DNA of 64,000 nt from Bretschneidera sinensis. Taxonomy: Eukaryota > Streptophyta > Magnoliopsida > Brassicales > Akaniaceae. This document shows positions 52,646 to 63,779 of this stretch, in pieces. The DNA is taken from NCBI GenBank assembly GCA_023935145.1, contig CM043702.1, positions 101,442,588 to 101,506,587 on the forward strand, written 5' to 3'. The stretch's first letter is position 1. Each line of letters opens with the position of its first letter. The notes beneath the pieces were generated by a model. The model was given only the letters and a program-made list of their open reading frames with translations. It searched no databases and had not been told where the DNA came from. The translations under genes were made by a program, and so were the position numbers.

Positions 52646-53590
52646 TGTGTGGTATTTAAAACTTTCAACGGACCGAAACAGTTGATAGGATTCATGACGG
52701 CATGAGAGTCTAAACGGGGAGAGTTAGAGGGAGGGCAGTTTCGGTGGTGCTGTTTGTTGGATTTTAGTATTTGAGCCTCCTTTGGTTAATTCTTGGCGGT
52801 CCCTTGTTTATCTACCACACTTTCTTTATTAATGTTTGTGCAAAACCTTCGGTGAATGTCAAAAAGGCTTTTCGTAGAAAATTTGCACACTCTTGGGCAG
52901 ACTTTTGTTGATGTTGTCACTGTCTACTTTTCTTTTCCTAAAGGTGGTGTGGATGTAAGTTTACAGAAGAGGATGAGGAGGATTTGGTTAGAACCGAGTG
53001 CACAAAATTTCTCCTAACATATTAAACAAAAGCCCCGATACAATTGAAAGATTTAGTTTCAAAAGATTGCGATAAAGTCGTGAAACTAGTTATCACATTG
53101 TAGATTAAAAGAATCTGATGGATTGTATTTAAAATGTTTCGTAAAGCGAATGACAATCCACAAGTATGAAGAAGAGTCATGAGACATCTTAAAATTCACT
53201 CTCAACAAGTCAATGTGAAGGGTTACATTTTTTGAATCTTTGGATGTGATCCTATGCATCTCAGCTTATGAGAAAATGTTGCAAAGTCTATTGATTTCAT
53301 TTAAACAAACAATTATTACATATATAAAATTGATACAACAAACAAAGAACTCAACGACCAACAAATCTCCCTTAAAAAAAATAAACATCAACAAATCACA
53401 AGCAATATCTAAGCCCTTGGATACAAAAACCCAAGTTCTAGTAGCATTAGAGGTACAAATATTGTGGTCTGATCAACTTCTTCCCTCAAGTAATAGAGAT
53501 ATAAATGTTCCTTTACTAGTTAAAACACATTGAAGCAATATTCCTCTCATTCTTTTAGTTTAACATATCATATGGTCTATCTCAATCCTT
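52646..53590. other. Intergenic stretch, nothing recognised
   Basis: AT-rich sequence between the retrotransposon cluster and the 3' end of the MTP gene. Open frames (for example 53240-53533) have no recognisable domain, and their composition is that of random AT-rich DNA. The part next to 53590 is probably 3' flank or 3' UTR of the MTP gene. Confidence 0.6.
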
Positions 53591-54656
53591 TTATATGCAT
53601 AAAACAAAGATTATAGTCTCCTTAATTACACAAATTTTCTTAATGATCATAATCGTTTCCTCGTGTTCGAGCTGATGGGTGATATCAGTATCCACGTGAA
53701 CAAACGCTCGTTCTACTTTGGGAAGTTTTTCGAGCTTCTCTTCTAGCGTCACTGCTATATTATGTGCTTCATTAAGGGACATTTTCTCTGGCAAAACAAT
53801 GTGAACCTCAACAAAATAGTGACAACCAAATGTGTATGCCCTAACAGTCTCAATGTGCATAATCTTCTTATTATGGTTCCAAATCAAGTATGTTAGCTTC
53901 TCTAAATACTCTGGCGACGCTGTCCTCCCAATCAATGACCAAACATTTTCCATAACCGTGTTCGACCAATTAGCCATTGTATATAAAGCAATCTGCATAA
54001 TATAGTAGTTATGAAGATTATTAGTATCTAATACTATAATATATGATGGGTTTATGATTGTAACAAAGTTAAGCAAGAGGAAATGCTGTGAACTTACTAG
54101 GATAGCCCCAAGAGGATCAATCCACCAGTAAATTTGATGGCTAAAATGGCTCCAACTAGACCCATTGAGTTAGTAATGACATCGAAGAAATGATCTTCAG
54201 CAAATGCTCTAACAATTTCATTTTCGAATCTACGACAGTACACCATAAGCGCGAATTTTATAACTGTGACAGAGACCATAATCCCTATCATCCATTGTTC
54301 TTTCTCAGAATCCCTTTCAAGTTGAGTCTACAAGCACAAATTTTTTGGTGACATTAACAGACAGCAGAAACAGAGGAAAAATGAGAAATTGCAACGTGAA
54401 GTTAACATTTGGTCACCTAATACTAGCAACAATAATGAAAATATGACAAAAAGAAATAATGATTTTGGTAGTACTATAGTTAAATTAAAGATGCCAAATG
54501 AGAAGGAGGAATGTGCTATTTTGAATAATGAAGCTGAACTTAAATTGTCCCCCTAAACATAACTGCATAAATTAAAGTTCTGATACACAAGAATGGCAAC
54601 GTCGATCATTGGTTTTGCTGGGTCTAAGACAGTTATTAGAAAAATCTAGTTCCTGA

Positions 54657-54700
<44 letters not shown>

Positions 54701-56397
54701 CTCCATATTAAGGCAACACTCGCATACCTTCATGACAAGTTCTCGACCTGATTCAAACAATACTTGCAATCCAAGAGTAGCCATCACTGATGCAAAAACA
54801 AAAATGCCCTGCAAATTAAGCATATTTCAGCAGTTAAATGAAATAGGGAAAAAGGAAAAGGAACTTGATTCTATTTTCTTTTCTTTTAACTGCAAGAATG
54901 AATTTTATATATATTTCCCAATTTAAATAAATTAAACAGATTGATTGTTATATATGTTAAGAGTGACAAATAAACATACATTCATTTTATTTTTGCCTGA
55001 CCCCCAAGTTCTATTAATATTAGTTCCTTGACTAGCAAGATTTATGCAGGATTCACATACTGATATTTAATTTCAAAACTGGTGTCTCCTAAAATTATTA
55101 AAATGCTTACCACAGGTTGCATCCTATTCTTGCCAATAGGGTATCGGCACTGATTTGGTTTTCCCATTGCATAAGCAGTAAACCACAAAATAAAGCCCGA
55201 TAACAGGTCCAATAGGGAGTCTAGTGTTGACGCTATGACTGCCAATGATCTGCTCTCAATGGAAGCATACAGTTTTGCCAAGAAAAGAACCAAATTAGCT
55301 GCGTTTGATACATAAATTGCCACCCTCTCATTCCTTGCTAGTTGCTTTATTTCATCCTGAGGCCAAAAGGGAAAGCACATGAGAAAGGCTATCTTCACTT
55401 TCTGTTTTGTTCGGAAATGAAAACAAAAAATTGGTCCAATTTTAGAAAGCAAAAACTATATATTTTTTTTAATAATATCATGCATCTTAGCCATATAGAC
55501 TGTGTTGTTGATGAAATAACAAATTTATTAAAGAAATGAAAGTTCTTGATTATGCAATAATCATTTAAATGTTGTGCAGCTCACGGACTTTTAATATCTT
55601 CCTTATCCTGCCTGCTTTCTTATAGTCATAATATATAATAGTATCTTTTATGTAAACCTAGAAATATTTATATTTAGATAAATCATAATATAAACATCAG
55701 TTAATTTGTATTTTCATAAGAAGGCACTAAAACATAATATTTGCTTGTTACTGTAATTACAATATCAGAAATTTACAACTAATTAGGGCAAATTTGGCTG
55801 AAATTAATAGGAACCCACTAATAACAAATTTATGAACCAATTTTATGAAGTGAAATAAACATATAACAGATTAATATTTTTCTTTCTTTTTATTTTCACA
55901 TTGTGGGTCAAGATAGCATTCTTCATAATTTAAACGAGGCCTTAATTCAGTAAGGGAAATTAAAGCAAAATTTAAAAAGAAAAAAATCATAGGGCCAAAG
56001 GACAAACCTTTGTTAAACTTCCAGGCAAAATTCCCAATTCAGTGAATGTGTCCACTTCATTGAACCCTTTTAGAAGTTTTTCCTGCCTCTTGTAATATTC
56101 TGCTATTTTTCTCTGTCTCCCTGTGAAAAAGACACATAATTGCAATATGAAGCCATTATGCACATCAAAGGTATAAAAATACGAATATAAACAATAACGT
56201 AAGCAGCAATTACTTAAGGTCATGAAAAAATATCCGAATCTCAAATGAGAATCCGTGCGTCTTTCTGGCAAGTGAAACTTATCCATATTGAGTCTCCATG
56301 ATGGCTCATTTGTCACACTAACTTCCTCTCCAACAGGAGGAGGTGACAGAAGCTCTGCTTTGTAGTCTGATGAATCCGTTCGAAGATTGCTCACCAT
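53591..56397 (-). CDS. MTP10-like: Mn-type cation diffusion facilitator, MTP9/MTP10-like, six exons, frameshift in exon 5
   Basis: Membrane transporter of the CDF family (Mn group), expected to exchange Mn2+ for protons in an endomembrane or plasma membrane. Exons on the minus strand: 56397-56214, 56120-56008, 55356-55111, 54808-54728, 54327-54098, 53992-53591; all junctions are GT-AG. Motifs: [18 protein letters not shown] at the N-terminus; [16 protein letters not shown]1 [17 protein letters not shown]2 with DSLLD (DxxxD); [18 protein letters not shown]3 in exon 4; TM4 [16 protein letters not shown]5 with DHFFD (second DxxxD, the Mn-CDF signature); the cytoplasmic domain with [13 protein letters not shown] and VERAFVHVD. 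About 418 residues if read through. Exon 5 has 230 nt although both ends are phase 0: one T is missing near 54130, so FYWWIDP becomes FTGGLIL. The C-terminus runs about 20 residues past HQLEH, where relatives stop. The start 56397 is the methionine before VSNLR; an AG acceptor at about 56421 suggests an intron in the 5' UTR. Confidence 0.88.
54659..54696. repeat. (TA)n microsatellite in MTP intron 4
   Basis: About 18 TA units inside the 400-bp intron 4 (54328-54727). Confidence 0.95.
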
Positions 56398-56944
56398 TTC
56401 TTTTTGGTTTAATTTGACCCCTGCAACAAGCAATTTCTTACAAGTGAAAGAATAATTGGCTCTTCTTATATAGAAAAATTTTCAAAAATAATCTAATCAA
56501 TAAAGAAAAAAACAAATACTAGTACCACTTCGAGTTAAAAACAATATAAGTGACCATAGATTCGATAAAAGAAGCACGGAGAACGTTCATTTGATGCTAC
56601 AAATGCCATTTTTTTTTTATTTCAATTGTTTTTTGAATGGAGACACTTGTACAAAGTAACATCATTTCATGCCTCATTGCAGTTGACTTTTATGTACAAG
56701 CTTTGTCAAGTGTAAAAGGAACCTAGTTAAGGAATATATTCATCTTGTGTGTTCACACCACAAAGAGAATATCATTTTAGAGTACAAAAGAGATTTTTCT
56801 TCTTCTTTTTAACTTTTTTCTATATATTGACAATAAAAATTAATATCAATTATGTCTAACTGATTTGCAGTAGAGATATTCTATGAAATGATTTAATGAA
56901 AAAAAAAAGACAATTTAAATTTATACATTATATTTTTTTAATAT
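56398..56944. other. 5' flank of the MTP gene
   Basis: AT-rich, no ORF of note. A splice-acceptor-like TTGTTGCAG lies just 5' of the start codon on the minus strand (about 56422), so the transcript may begin with a non-coding exon further right. No TATA box is clear enough to assign. The Tekay LTR-E fragment begins about 550 bases upstream of the start codon. Confidence 0.5.
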
Positions 56945-57645
56945 TTATTATTAATGGCTGAGATGCTAAAGAATCAGTTTTGATTATTAAATGATTAATA
57001 GATAGATAAGTCTCATTATGAGACAATTTTGATGATAAATAAATAGAAATGATGATATAATAAAGAATAATATTATTGATTGTTTGTATGATGTGAACTT
57101 TATGATGATATTAAAATGATAAAATATATGATATATATGTATTAAAAAAGGATATCCTGATAATTTATTTATTAAAAGAAATTAATAAATGATTGAACTA
57201 GAATTTGAGAAGAGATAGATGATTAATTATGCTAATTTAACAATGAATGAATATAACTAGAAGTATACAAATCGAGTACTTCTAGTAAATTGAATTCACT
57301 AAGCTTGAAAAACTCGCTACTCATTGTTAAATAATTTCAGGTAGTAGGTATGACAGATAAATTTGTGAGCTAAGATCCAAACTGAGTTATTATCTATATG
57401 TCTCATGGTCCACATCTCAAACTAATGGAAGAAAAAATTTATAAATATTCATGCATAATATGTTGTATATATTGTTTCAGATGGGATATTAATAATATAA
57501 CTCCCCTGTTGAGGGTTGAGGGTTGACGTTTATATATTTTTAGTCGATGTATGTTTTTATATTGTTGCATATATGTGTCATGTTGGGATTTCAAAACGTG
57601 ACGACACCGTCTCAGGGGTAGCCAACTCGGGATGGGTCATTATAG
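56945..57645 (+). repeat. Tekay LTR fragment (LTR-E)
   Basis: Matches the last ~750 bp of solo LTR-B: GAGTCTCA(C/T)TAAGAGACAA, the CTAGAAGTA...AGTACTTCTAGTAAATT inverted pair, CTCCCCTGTTGAGGGTTGA, and GGGATGGGTCATTATA at the end (family ATTACA). No array and no 5' end. It abuts CACTA transposase sequence at 57646. Confidence 0.83.
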
Positions 57646-58290
57646 TTACCATATTGGAAAACAAATCTCATTAGACACAATTTGGATCTCATTCATATTG
57701 AGAAGAATGTGTTTGAAAATGTCTTCAACACAGTTATGGATTTCAAGGGTAAAACAAAAGACAATTCAAACACTCGTGAGGATATTAAAAACCTTTGTAA
57801 GCATCCAGAGTTAGAGTTGGTTCAAGTAAATGGGAAGCCTAAAAAATCTAAAGTGTCCTACACTTTGAATAAGTCTCAGATAAAGGATGTGTGCAAATGG
57901 GAGAAGAAATTAAAGTTCCCATATGGGTTTGCCTTAAATATAGTTCAATGTATTAATGTGAACGACTACAAGTTCTACGGGATGAAGAGTCACGATTACC
58001 ACGTGTTCATGGAGAGATTAATACCATTGGTGTTTTGTGAGTTTTTGACTGATGCGATATGGGATCCGTTAACAGGACTCAGTAACTTCTTTAGATACAT
58101 ATGTTCAACTGAGGTGCAAGTTGAGCATATGGAGTTACTTGAGAGAAATATTGTGGTGACCTTATGCAAGCTAGAAAAGATATTTTTCCTGTCATTATTT
58201 GACTCTATGGAGCATTTACCTATCCATTTACCTTATTAAGCTTAGGTTGGGGGCCCTATGCAGTACCGATGGATGTATTCATTTGAGAGG
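57646..58290 (+). pseudogene. CACTA (En/Spm) transposase, Tnp2 end and DUF4218
   Basis: Begins in the middle of the protein: LPYWKTNLIRHNLDLIHIEK, NVFENVFNTVMDFKGKTKDN, the end of the Transposase_21 (Tnp2) domain. FPYGFALNIVQCINVNDYKF and GMKSHDYHVFMERLIPLVF open the DUF4218 region. A GAA-to-TAA change at 58237-58239 and a nearby indel interrupt HLPYEA-VGGPMQYRWMYSFER. A GT at 58291 begins an intron of about 65 bp. The upstream half (catalytic DDE region) is missing, cut by LTR-E. Confidence 0.83.
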
Positions 58291-58350
58291 TGATATCTTT
58301 TATTAATCTTTGTTTGTATAAATTAAATCGCATGTTTTACTATTTTATAA

Positions 58351-58719
58351 TTGGTTCTTAATATGGATATGCAAAATAGTTGTATGCATAGCCTAAAGAA
58401 AAAGGCTCGTAACAAAGTACGCGTTGAAGGCTTAATTATTAAGGCATACATCATAGAGGAAACTTCCAACTTCTGCACAACCTATTGTGAACCGAATGTC
58501 CAAACAAAGTTGAATCGAGTAGGTCAAAATGATGATGGGGGATATGTGGATCAAAATAGGCGCCTATCTATTTTCTGTTATCCAGGTTGTGCATTTTGTC
58601 GTGAGACTAGAAGAGATTTAGATGAAGATGAGATGAAGGCTATAGAGATATTTGTTCTCCTAAATTACGTAGAGATCGAGCCTTATATGGAGTGAGTCCT
58701 TATATCCTGTCTTAAACTT
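58351..58719 (+). pseudogene. CACTA transposase, DUF4218 C-terminal exon
   Basis: The frame 58351-58695 encodes LKKKARNKVRVEGLIIKAYI, IEETSNFCTTYCEP, QTKLNRVGQNDDGGYVDQNR, RLSIFCYPG and an acidic end (DLDEDEMKAIEIFVLLNYVE, IEPYME). This is the standard tail of the DUF4218 domain. A GT at about 58696-58700 ends the exon. Confidence 0.8.
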
Positions 58720-59081
58720 ATTGTCTATAGTGTTAATTGATTTTAAACTGTCATTTTATCAATATTGTAGGTAATATGACAAAATATTGAGGAGTGAGCA
58801 GCCTCGTATCACCAACGAACAAATTGAAAAGCTTCGTGAGAAAGATTTTGCGAAATGGCTTCATGAACTTGTAAGTAAAAATTGAATGAGATATTTACTT
58901 ATTGTCTATAGTGTCAATTGATTTTAAACTATCATTTTATCGATATTGTAGGTAATATGTCGAAATATTGAGGCGTGAGCAGCCTCGTATCACCAACGAA
59001 CAAATTGAAAATCTTTGTGAGAAAGATTTTGTGAAATGGCTTTATGACCTTGTAAGTAAAAATTGAATGAGATATTTACTT
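58720..59081 (+). repeat. 181-bp tandem duplication of a CACTA exon
   Basis: Copy 1 58720-58900, copy 2 58901-59081. Each holds the intron end (ATTGTAG), the exon (SEQPRITNEQIEKLREKDFA, KWLHEL) and the donor TTGTAAGTAAAAATTGAATG. They differ by about eight bases (KLREKDFAKWLHEL versus NLCEKDFVKWLYDL). Confidence 0.92.
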
Positions 59082-59097
59082 CAATATTATAAGTAGA

Positions 59098-59810
59098 ACC
59101 ATATAAACATGTATATTGTGATTTTAATAGGTTTTGAGGGACAATTCAATTAACAACCATATACGAGAGCTAGGACTTGGTCCATATAAAAATTTGACCT
59201 GTCATAGTGGCTATAATGTAAATGGATTCAAATTTCACACTAAATAGTATAGAAAATTCAAGAAAACGATCAATAATGGTGTATGTGTGACAGGCAGTTG
59301 TTACGAATTATACGAACATGACTTTTATGGTATGTTGAAAGAAATTATACCCACATAATATATAGGAAAGGGTAACATGTTTGTATTGTTTAAGTGCCAC
59401 TGGTACACCCGAAAAGAGTTTTATAGATATAAAGCATACATCAAGCCTTCATTCAAATGGGCCATTTGTGTTGGCGGAGCAAGCAACACAAGTGTACTAC
59501 TCACCGTACCCATCAAAGAAGAAAGAAAGACTAGATTGATGGGCAGTTTGTAAAGTTAGGGTGAGGGGAAATGTATATATTTCTTTGGATAAAGATGCAA
59601 ATCAAGATATAGTGCCTATCATTCCAGAGTACCTCAAAGAGGATGAAAGTCCCTGTCCAATCCCAATCGATGCAAATCACGAACTTGATATGTTGGGTAT
59701 TCTTCATGATCCCATTAGTATAATGGAAGAAGTAGACCGACCGAATGAAGAATGAGAAGGAGAAGAAGAAGAAGACCAAGATGAGGAGGAAGACGAAGAA
59801 GAAGAATAAC
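59098..59810 (+). pseudogene. CACTA transposase, DUF4216 domain
   Basis: LGPYKNLTCHSGYNVNGFKF and HTK, stop, then NNGVCVTGSCYELYEHDFYG and the YIGKGNMFVLFKCHWYTRKE segment: the DUF4216 domain found C-terminal to Tnp2 in plant CACTA proteins. 59561-59755 (VYISLDKDANQDIVPIIPE) continues it in another frame, followed by a Glu/Asp-rich tail (59755-59810). At least three stops or frameshifts. Confidence 0.77.
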
Positions 59811-59970
59811 TTGTAAGCATATCTCTATTAGTTTTGTATAATCATTGTAAGAAAATTAAAATGAACTTCTAAGCATGTTTATGTATTTTTTCCTTTTCGT
59901 ATTTATATAACTCTTAAACATTGTGTATTTATTTTCTTCATACTGGTAGTTTTTTTTTTCCCAAAACAGG

Positions 59971-60545
59971 ATGGTAAGGGGTCGAGCACGAGGTAGGAGG
60001 GGGGGACGCAACCCAGGTAGATATGAGGCATTGACTTCATGTGCCACTGCTTTAAGTAACTATGTATTTACTTTTACATTGTATATAAAACCTTTCTCAC
60101 TGTTGTATTATTTTTTGTTTTGGTTTACAATATCTTTTCCTTTAACTTGCAATGCCAATGGAGTATGACAAGGAGGAAAGCGAGAAAGAGGAGGATAAAG
60201 AGGTACCTCGTAGAAGGAAAGGGGCTAGTAAACTCCCACCTCCTCTCGATAATCCAGCGGACTGCCTTTGATTCTCATTAGAACCACTAGGCTAATATAC
60301 TTATAGTGACAACATTTATGTATTAGTACCATAGAAGCCAATTTTTTGCATTTTACTTCAAGCTTTTGATTCTTGCAATGCATTTCCTAGGGCTAAGGGC
60401 ATCGTGAGGATTATATCATCAATAGTAAGGAGTCATCATGAGGAACTTTTCAATTCATATAGACAATTTACTCTCATAATGAAGAACGGTTGTTTCGATG
60501 AATTTTGGGTATAATTTAATCTGTGTGCTCCATATGTATGTTAAT

Positions 60546-60588
<43 letters not shown>

Positions 60589-60965
60589 TCTATAAGTCTT
60601 TTTATAGGTTACCAATAATCCTTTTTCCTTTGCATTTCAAAAATTTTATAGGTTCTCCACCAAAGATGAGACCTCGCGCGCTTAGGTTATTTTTAACCAC
60701 ATAGCTCAGAGGCATTTGATTGACTACCTAAACAAAACCAGAGAAAGAGTGGAATGAGAGTGTGGGCCAAACAAGCTGGATTGGATTGGATAAAAAAGGA
60801 ATTAGATGAGGCAGGTGATTTGTGAATCATTTGTCTCCTGTGGGCTACTGATGATTGAGGGAGGCTTCAGCAGACTGCATCATCCAATAGGCGATAAGGG
60901 GATGAGCTTGTCCACCATGTTGGAGCATCCATAAGTACCCAGGAGCATGCTAATGAGCTGGTAAA
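59971..60965 (+). pseudogene. Second CACTA gene, Transposase_24 (PF03004)-like, decayed
   Basis: Starts MVRGRARGRRGGRNPGRYEA at 59971, a basic RG-rich leader. After an intron-like gap come MEYDKEESEKEEDKEVPRRR (60155) and KLPPPLDNPAD. 60375-60510 encodes GIVRIISSIVRSHHEELF. Near 60900-60960 HHVGASISTQEHANEL matches the H.GGS.S..EHA motif of plant Transposase_24 proteins. Multiple stops. A (GT)n tract (60550-60586) lies between exons. Confidence 0.6.
60550..60586. repeat. (GT)n microsatellite
   Basis: About 18 GT units in an intron-like part of the second CACTA gene. Confidence 0.95.
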
Positions 60966-61179
60966 CATAATTTTAATGTCAGTTATCAATATGATGCTTA
61001 TTTTCTTATTAATACACGAATGTGCGTGATCTATATGATGTTTGTTTTTTTTAATAAATGTATGATTATAATGTTTGTTTCATACTTAATGCAAATTTCA
61101 TTACCATGTGTAGGAGGATGAGTTGGGCAGATAACCATATGTTAAAGAGATTTTCGATAAGACCCATAAGTATAAATTA

Positions 61180-61400
61180 TGACATTATGGTGGCACAACA
61201 AATTATATCCATTTTAGTTAAGTCAAACCACCATTCCTCACAAGTATAAATTAGTTATATAACCCTTGTGGTGGCACAACAAAGTTATGCCATTTGTTTA
61301 CCTTATGTATATCACATGCTTTAATAGACAATATGATTTTTCTATAGGTGTAAAACTTGTGGTAGCACAACAAATTTATACATGTAAGAAACTTCACATA
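61180..61400 (+). repeat. Three spaced TGG(T/A)GCACAACAAA motifs
   Basis: ATGGTGGCACAACAAATTAT (61188), GTGGTGGCACAACAAAGTTA (61268) and GTGGTAGCACAACAAATTTA (61358), spaced about 80 and 90 bp in AT-rich DNA. The surrounding sequence is partly alike (TAAACTTGT/AACCCTTGT). Degenerate tandem repeat or subterminal repeats of the CACTA element. 61400-61579 otherwise shows nothing. Confidence 0.6.
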
Positions 61401-61579
61401 TCAATATAATGGTGGAAGGCTAAGAACAATCATTCATAATGATTTTCGTTTGCAACATAATATTAAACTTTTGCGCGAGTAATTTAGGTCTTTATGTTTA
61501 GATTTTATCATATAACATGCATCAAATATATATATATACATATATATGAAAGCGTATAATCTAATCACATGCAAAAATA

Positions 61580-62150
61580 CACTACCAGAAAAAAAAAACA
61601 AAAAAAAAATTTATTTGTGACAGATTTTTCTGTTGCATTTGATCACACATCCGTCGCAATTATAAAATTTCGACTGATTTCCGTCGCATTTGGTCCCTCG
61701 CACTTGACCTAGTCGTATCTACTATATTTTTGATCGAATTAAAATGCCTGTCGCATTTAACAGTATGTACGATCGAAAATTTTAGTCGCAATTAATTCCA
61801 ATTTTCGTTAAAAAATTACTTTTAAATAATAATATTTTATTTCGAGTAACTGCGATTGAAATTCCCTCGCAACTAGAAAAGTCCATCGCAAGTAGAAAAA
61901 AACAATTCGTCGAAATTATTGAAGTTCGTTGAAATTATTGACAATATTCCCTTGCAATTTCATAAAAATTCCGTCGCAATTGTTAAAAAAATTCATTGTA
62001 ATTAAAAAACATAATTATTAAAAAAACTGTTATAATTATAAATAAAAAATATGTCGTAATTGTGAAACAAATTTGTCGTAATTATAAAGAAAAAAATTCG
62101 TCGCTTTTTAAAAATTTTCCATCAAAAAAATATTTAAATTTAAGTAATAA
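61580..62150. mobile_element. CACTA terminal inverted repeat and subterminal repeats
   Basis: CACTACCAGAAAAAAAA at 61580 fits the CACTACAAGAAAA-type terminus of plant CACTA elements. It is followed by a dense set of about 12-15 short motifs of the form (C/T)CGTCGCAATT or its variants (GTCGCATTT, CTCGCAACT, GTCGTAATT) in both orientations. Such motifs are the usual transposase-binding subterminal repeats. The outer end is on the left, so the element extends to the right beyond the window. The partner terminus is not visible. Confidence 0.72.
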
Positions 62151-62479
62151 TTAAATTTTATATAAAAAGACATGTTCATAATATCCAAACCAAGTAGAAA
62201 TTTTACATTCATTAAACCCGATATTACAATCAGTTAAAATATATATATTCACAAAAATACATCATATTATTCATATACTAATTTATATAAATCCATCAAC
62301 AATAATAAAAATACAATATATATGTCATCAAAGTCTGATAGGTAGCAACCATCATCATCATCGATTGGGTCCAGTGAAACAATTAAGAAGAAAAACCATA
62401 TGGCATTTCACAATCAGAAGAGAAAATTATCATTAATAATAGATAAGAATGAACAATTAATTAATTTTAATGTTTACGC

Positions 62480-63625
62480 CAAAAACTTGATGGAACCTAA
62501 ACCAATGGTCTGAACTCGACTAGACTTGTTCCCATAACTCACATTCTATGGTACGAACGTGTTGGTGCTCTCAGCTCATCAACAGGACGAGTATTTTACT
62601 TTTTCGACCCTAAAACCATTAAATGTTAACGGTTTGGACCTAAACCTCTCACATTTTCTCACGGAACCCAAACCAGTGGTCCGAACTCAACTAGATTTGT
62701 TCCCTCAACTCACATTTTATGGTACGAATGTGTTGGTTCTCTCAACTCGTCAACGGGATGAGTACTTTATGTTTTCAACTCTAAAACCACTAAGTGTTAA
62801 CGATTTAGACCTAAAACTTGCACTTTTTCTTATGAACTCTGAACCGATGGTCCAAACTTGACTAGATTTGTTCCCACAACTCACATTCTATAGTATGGAT
62901 GCGTGGTTCTCTTGGACGAGAATTTTACCTTTTCGACCCTAAAGCCACTAAGTGTTGACGGTTTGGACCTAAAATCGATGGTCTAAACTTGATTAGACTT
63001 GTTCCCACAACTCACATTCTATAGTACAAACGTGCCGATGCTCTTGGCTCGTAAACAGGACGAGTATTTTACATTTTCGACCCTAAAACCACTAAGTTTT
63101 AACGAATTGGACCTAAAACTCTCACTTTTTCTCATAGAACTAGAACTGGTGGTCCGAACTCGACTAAACGTGTTCCCTTAACTCACATTCTATGGTATGG
63201 GCGTACTGGTACTCTCGACTCATCAACAGGACGAGTATTTTACATTTTTGACACTACAATCACTAAATGTTAACGGTTTGGACCTAAAACTCTCAATTTT
63301 TCTCACGAAACCCGAACCGATGGTCTGAACTCGACTAGACTTGTTCCCATAACTCACATTATATGGTACGGACGTTCCGGTACTCTCAGCTCATTAATGG
63401 GATGATTATTTTACGTTTTTTACCCTAAAACCACTAAGTAATAACGGTTTGGACCTAAAACTCTCACTTTTTCTCATAGAACCTGAACTGTGATGGTTCG
63501 AACTCGACTATACTTGTTACTATAACTCACATTTTATGGTATGAATATGCTGGTGCTCTAGGCTCATCAATGGGATGAGTATTTTATGTTTTTGACCCTA
63601 AAACCACTAAGTGTTAACATTATAT
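62480..63625. repeat. ~171-bp tandem repeat, seven copies
   Basis: The block CTCACATTCTATGGTA starts near 62538, 62709, 62880, 63011, 63182, 63353 and 63526, giving periods 171, 171, 131, 171, 171 and 173. The third unit carries a 40-bp deletion. Every unit contains GAACTCGACTAGACTTGTTCCC, GACGAGTATTTTAC, TTTCGACCCTAAAACCACTAA, and GGTTTGGACCTAAAACTCTC (with substitutions). Copies are about 85-90% alike. The period is 3 x 57, so ORFs (62559-62861, 62999-63181) stay open by periodicity. Confidence 0.92.
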
Positions 63626-63779
63626 AGTATATATCTTTTTTATAAGTAACATTATATGGTATATATCACGCACATTACGATAATAATTTTTATTTCCAAT
63701 GCTCTAAAAGTGTTTAGTACTTACATTGGAGGGTGGAGATGGAGGTGGAGGTGAAGCTCGAGGTACACATGAAGGTATA

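Noticed and set aside
53240..53533. 97-codon ORF downstream of the MTP gene
   Set aside because: Composition of random AT-rich DNA, no domain, and no splice or homology support.
62559..63181. ORFs with 57-residue repeats in the 171-bp array
   Set aside because: The period is a multiple of three, so one frame stays open by chance; the deleted third unit (131 bp) breaks it and there is no recognisable domain.
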